From Neovahlkampfia damariscottae (taxonomy: Eukaryota > Heterolobosea > Selenaionea > Neovahlkampfiida > Neovahlkampfiidae), in assembly GCA_016618085.1 (NCBI GenBank), contig JABLTG010000256.1:1-18881 (forward strand): 18,881 bases of DNA. Reading direction: 5' to 3'. The position numbers were made by a program, and so were the translations under genes. Shown one piece after another: positions 17,237-18,881 of this stretch. How positions within the stretch are numbered: position 1 is the stretch's first letter; each line of letters opens with the position of its first letter. The notes beneath the pieces were generated by a model. The model searched no databases. It saw only the letters and a program-made list of their open reading frames with translations, and was not told the origin of the DNA.

Positions 17237-17743
17237 ATGAACCTTGAAGAATCACACGCAAAATGTTTCTCTGAAGCAAATTTCTTTTTTCAATGTGTAC
17301 AAGATCAAAAATACCACAAGAATTGCAAACCACTTTTAAACACGTTCACAAAATGTGTTTCAAAAAACAACACAAAAATGGAAAAAGATTTATCAACACA
17401 ATTCAACAAACAACTAATGCTAAAGAATCAAATCACAGAAAAATACTTAAAAAAAGACAAAGAAGAAATTGAAAAATACAACCAAAAAGAATTAAATTTT
17501 CATCAACAATGTTATGCTTCATTAGCGATGAGCATTTACGTCTGTGGAGAAAATAACCTTTTTCAGTACAAGAATTATCATGAACCATGTAAAGATTTGA
17601 TCAAAAAATATCAGATTTGTAAATTAAATTTTGAAAAAAAAAACTCCAAAAAATTTGAAAAATGTTGGGACAAAGAAGAATCACTTGAAGGAAAATCATT
17701 TGAAGAAATTGATGAAAGAATAAAAAACTGTTTATCCAAGTAA
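17237..17743 (+). CDS. Double CHCH-domain protein, probably mitochondrial intermembrane space
   Basis: A 168-residue intronless protein with two CHCH-like modules. The first (residues 10-40) has exact twin CX9C motifs, CFSEANFFFQC and CKPLLNTFTKC. The second (about 92-128) has CYASLAMSIYVC (CX10C) and CKDLIKKYQIC (CX9C). The two are joined by a charged coiled segment, and a further Cys pair lies near the C-terminus. Twin CX9C proteins are oxidised by the Mia40 relay in the intermembrane space and act in respiratory-complex assembly, metal delivery or membrane shaping. Which of these applies cannot be told. The ATG is at 17237, and no presequence is present, as usual for this class. Confidence 0.8.
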   Translation: MNLEESHAKCFSEANFFFQCVQDQKYHKNCKPLLNTFTKCVSKNNTKMEKDLSTQFNKQLMLKNQITEKYLKKDKEEIEKYNQKELNFHQQCYASLAMSIYVCGENNLFQYKNYHEPCKDLIKKYQICKLNFEKKNSKKFEKCWDKEESLEGKSFEEIDERIKNCLSK

Positions 17744-17887
17744 CATTTAATTTCACTTGGCAACTGGTTCTGGAAATATCATTCTGATTTGGTGAAATTA
17801 GAAAAAAATTTTCAGGCAATTTTTGCAGTGAAGTGAGAGGAAAAGTGAGTTTGATGAAGAGGTGAGTTTTTGACTTGGACCGGATTT

Positions 17888-17894
17888 GATTGGT
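17888..17894. promoter_or_regulatory. CCAAT-type box upstream of the DOMON-like gene
   Basis: GATTGGT lies about 31 bp before the ATG at 17925. Confidence 0.4.
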
Positions 17895-17924
17895 CACAAA
17901 CTTTATGTTGGAAGAGGTCAAAAT

Positions 17925-18467
17925 ATGAAAATTTTTCTTCTGCTGATTTTATTGTTGAATGTTTGGATCACTACAACTCAAGTTACTGAAATAGGATGTA
18001 TATTATGGGAAGATACTTTCATGAGAGTAGAAAAACATCAAGTGGCAAATTCACGTGAAGAGTTTATTTTCACTGTTCATACAAGACAATGGAATGGATA
18101 TATAGGTGTTGGTATATTTTCAAAACCAGAAATTTTTGATGATTCCACTTCCATTATTGCTTATTTACCAAACAATTTTATTCAATTAAAAAACCACACA
18201 GAAATAATGAAAAAAAAAATAATTTTTGGAGAAACTTTTCAAGGTAAGTTTGATATCATAGATGGTACTTATACATTCGCCTTTGTCATGAATTCAACTA
18301 ATTTGGTTGGAAAAAATTATTTTGCTTTTTCAAAGAATGAGCACTCAAATCCGATGATAAAAAATGGAACAGCAATAATACCAAAACATAAAATATTTAG
18401 TGAATTTAAATATCTGGAATTGAATAGAACTGATAATTTCATTCCAGTTTGTAGATACGGCCAATGA
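17925..18467 (+). pseudogene. Secreted DOMON-like protein, cut by the right-hand Fanzor element
   Basis: A signal peptide (MKIFLLLILLLNVWITTTQ) is followed by about 155 residues with a DOMON-like pattern: a strand around ILWEDTF, REEFIFTVHTRQWNGYIGVG (the 'W.giGf' region), FDDSTSIIAYL and DGTYTFAFVMN. DOMON domains bind haem or sugars and often precede cytochrome b561 or other membrane parts. The own sequence ends at NFIPVCR plus one base (18456). The last codons and the stop at 18465-18467 come from the Fanzor left end that begins at 18457. The downstream half of the gene should lie beyond the window, past the element. N-glycosylation sequons (NHT, NST, NGT, NRT) support secretion. The DOMON call is moderate; the truncation is well supported. 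Confidence 0.65.
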
Positions 18468-18593
18468 ATTGATGGTTATTGTGATAAAAGTGGCCAATTA
18501 GATTTAATTTTGCCAGTTATTTTTACTTGAAGTTGTTCAAGTTGAACAAAAAAGACCTTTTGTTCAACTAGAAAATACTGAAAAAGATCTCAA
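18457..18593 (+). repeat. Fanzor left end, copy B of a 137-bp perfect inverted repeat
   Basis: Identical in reverse complement to 16935-17071. It contains GGCCAAT twice (18459 and 18492) and two overlapping hairpins. TTGTTCAA (18533-18540) pairs with TTGAACAA (18542-18549), while AGTTGAACAAAA (18540-18551) pairs over 12 bp with TTTTGTTCAACT (18558-18569). The central arm can take only one partner at a time. Confidence 0.93.
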
Positions 18594-18602
18594 GTATTTA
18601 AA

Positions 18603-18881
18603 ATGTCCAAACAGCTCAAATTGGATTCATTTTGGAAAGAAAAAAATGTTACTTCAACATCAACAACAGAAGTGATAAAAAAGAGAAAACTTGAAGAAAC
18701 AAAAGAAACAGGAAATATGAAATCAACATATAAACAAGGAAAATATTCGTATCCTTTTTGGTGGACTAAAGAAAAAGAAGACATGCTACAAATGAAAAGT
18801 ATACCTCCAAGTTCTTCTTCAGTTGACAAGAATATTTGTTGGACAAAAAAGTTGGTAGAACAATCTTCATTAACAGAAGGT
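18603..18881 (+). CDS. Fanzor RNA-guided nuclease, N-terminal 93 codons (partial)
   Basis: Open from the ATG at 18603 to the window end. The start MSKQLKLDSFWKEKN is followed by a basic stretch VIKKRKLEETK that could be a nuclear localisation signal, then KYSYPFWWTKEKEDMLQ and a Ser run. The identity comes from near-perfect agreement with bases 1-127 of the left copy, which continues into the Fanzor/TnpB N-terminal strand, and from the identical left end shared with the element carrying a Fanzor C-terminus. Fanzors cut DNA next to a short motif, guided by an RNA made from the element's right end. The start codon lies 10 bp after the end of the 137-bp repeat. The catalytic part is outside the window. 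Confidence 0.8.
   Translation, partial: MSKQLKLDSFWKEKNVTSTSTTEVIKKRKLEETKETGNMKSTYKQGKYSYPFWWTKEKEDMLQMKSIPPSSSSVDKNICWTKKLVEQSSLTEG

Larger units (their letters stand above)
18457..18881 (+). mobile_element. Fanzor element, left end and first part (continues beyond the window)
   Basis: Starts at ACGGCC within the DOMON-like gene and includes the 137-bp left end and the Fanzor gene beginning at 18603. The right end lies outside. No break is visible in the part present, so this may be the autonomous source of the deletion derivative at 16501-17071. Confidence 0.8.

Noticed and set aside
1-18881. Circular molecule or terminal redundancy explaining the shared ends
   Set aside because: The shared stretches differ at two bases and by a six-base indel, so they are distinct copies.
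1-18881. CRISPR arrays, tRNA or rRNA genes
   Set aside because: No regularly spaced repeat series, tRNA cloverleaf or rRNA core sequence was seen on either strand by eye.

Overview
The window is nuclear DNA of an AT-rich, gene-dense microbial eukaryote. The evidence is a Rab7-type GTPase with four GT-AG introns of 27-38 nt, a histone H2B, RGS, OGFr, Kelch, Sel1, STE20/PAK-kinase, CHCH and Erg28-like proteins, very short intergenic spaces and the standard genetic code (TAA, TAG and TGA all end recognisable proteins). A free-living amoeboid or flagellate protist fits. The lineage cannot be fixed from the sequence alone.

Layout. 1-458: broken Fanzor (eukaryotic TnpB-like RNA-guided nuclease) N-terminal fragment. 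459-1337: palindrome-rich gap with no convincing gene. 1338-1931: Sel1-repeat gene. 2062-5171 (minus): OGFr-domain gene, RGS-domain gene with a 35-nt intron, and an unknown gene. 5470-6996: sugar-porter-type MFS transporter. 7083-8084 (minus) and 8154-9528 (plus): Kelch protein and STE20/PAK-like kinase sharing a 69-bp divergent promoter. 9693-11476: tandem family of three small proteins with a conserved basic-Ser-LF-acidic C-terminus. 11647-12534: unknown protein with helices resembling PKA-RII anchoring helices. 12633-13378 (minus): Rab7-like gene. 13931-15509: two tandem Cys/Trp-rich secreted-protein genes, the second with a one-base frameshift. 15564-15965 (minus): H2B. 16151-17114: Erg28-like gene split by a 571-bp Fanzor deletion derivative. 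17237-17743: twin-CHCH protein. 17925-18467: secreted DOMON-like protein cut by a second Fanzor element that runs off the window.

The most striking system is the Fanzor family. Three copies are visible: a 5' fragment at each window end (same orientation) and an internally deleted, non-autonomous copy in the middle (opposite orientation). The middle copy keeps a 137-bp left end identical to that of the right-hand element, plus the last ~430 bp of the Fanzor reading frame including the zinc finger and the final RuvC Asp. Removing bases 16501-17071 restores the Erg28-like reading frame exactly, and the boundary this implies is the same base at which the 137-bp identity begins. Both element boundaries are therefore known to one base, without target-site duplication, as expected for the TnpB/IS605-607 style of insertion. 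The left end carries alternative hairpins and two GGCCAAT sequences.

A second recurring signal is a CCAAT-type box (GATTGGT/ACCAATC and close variants, either orientation), lying about 10-60 bp upstream of most start codons.
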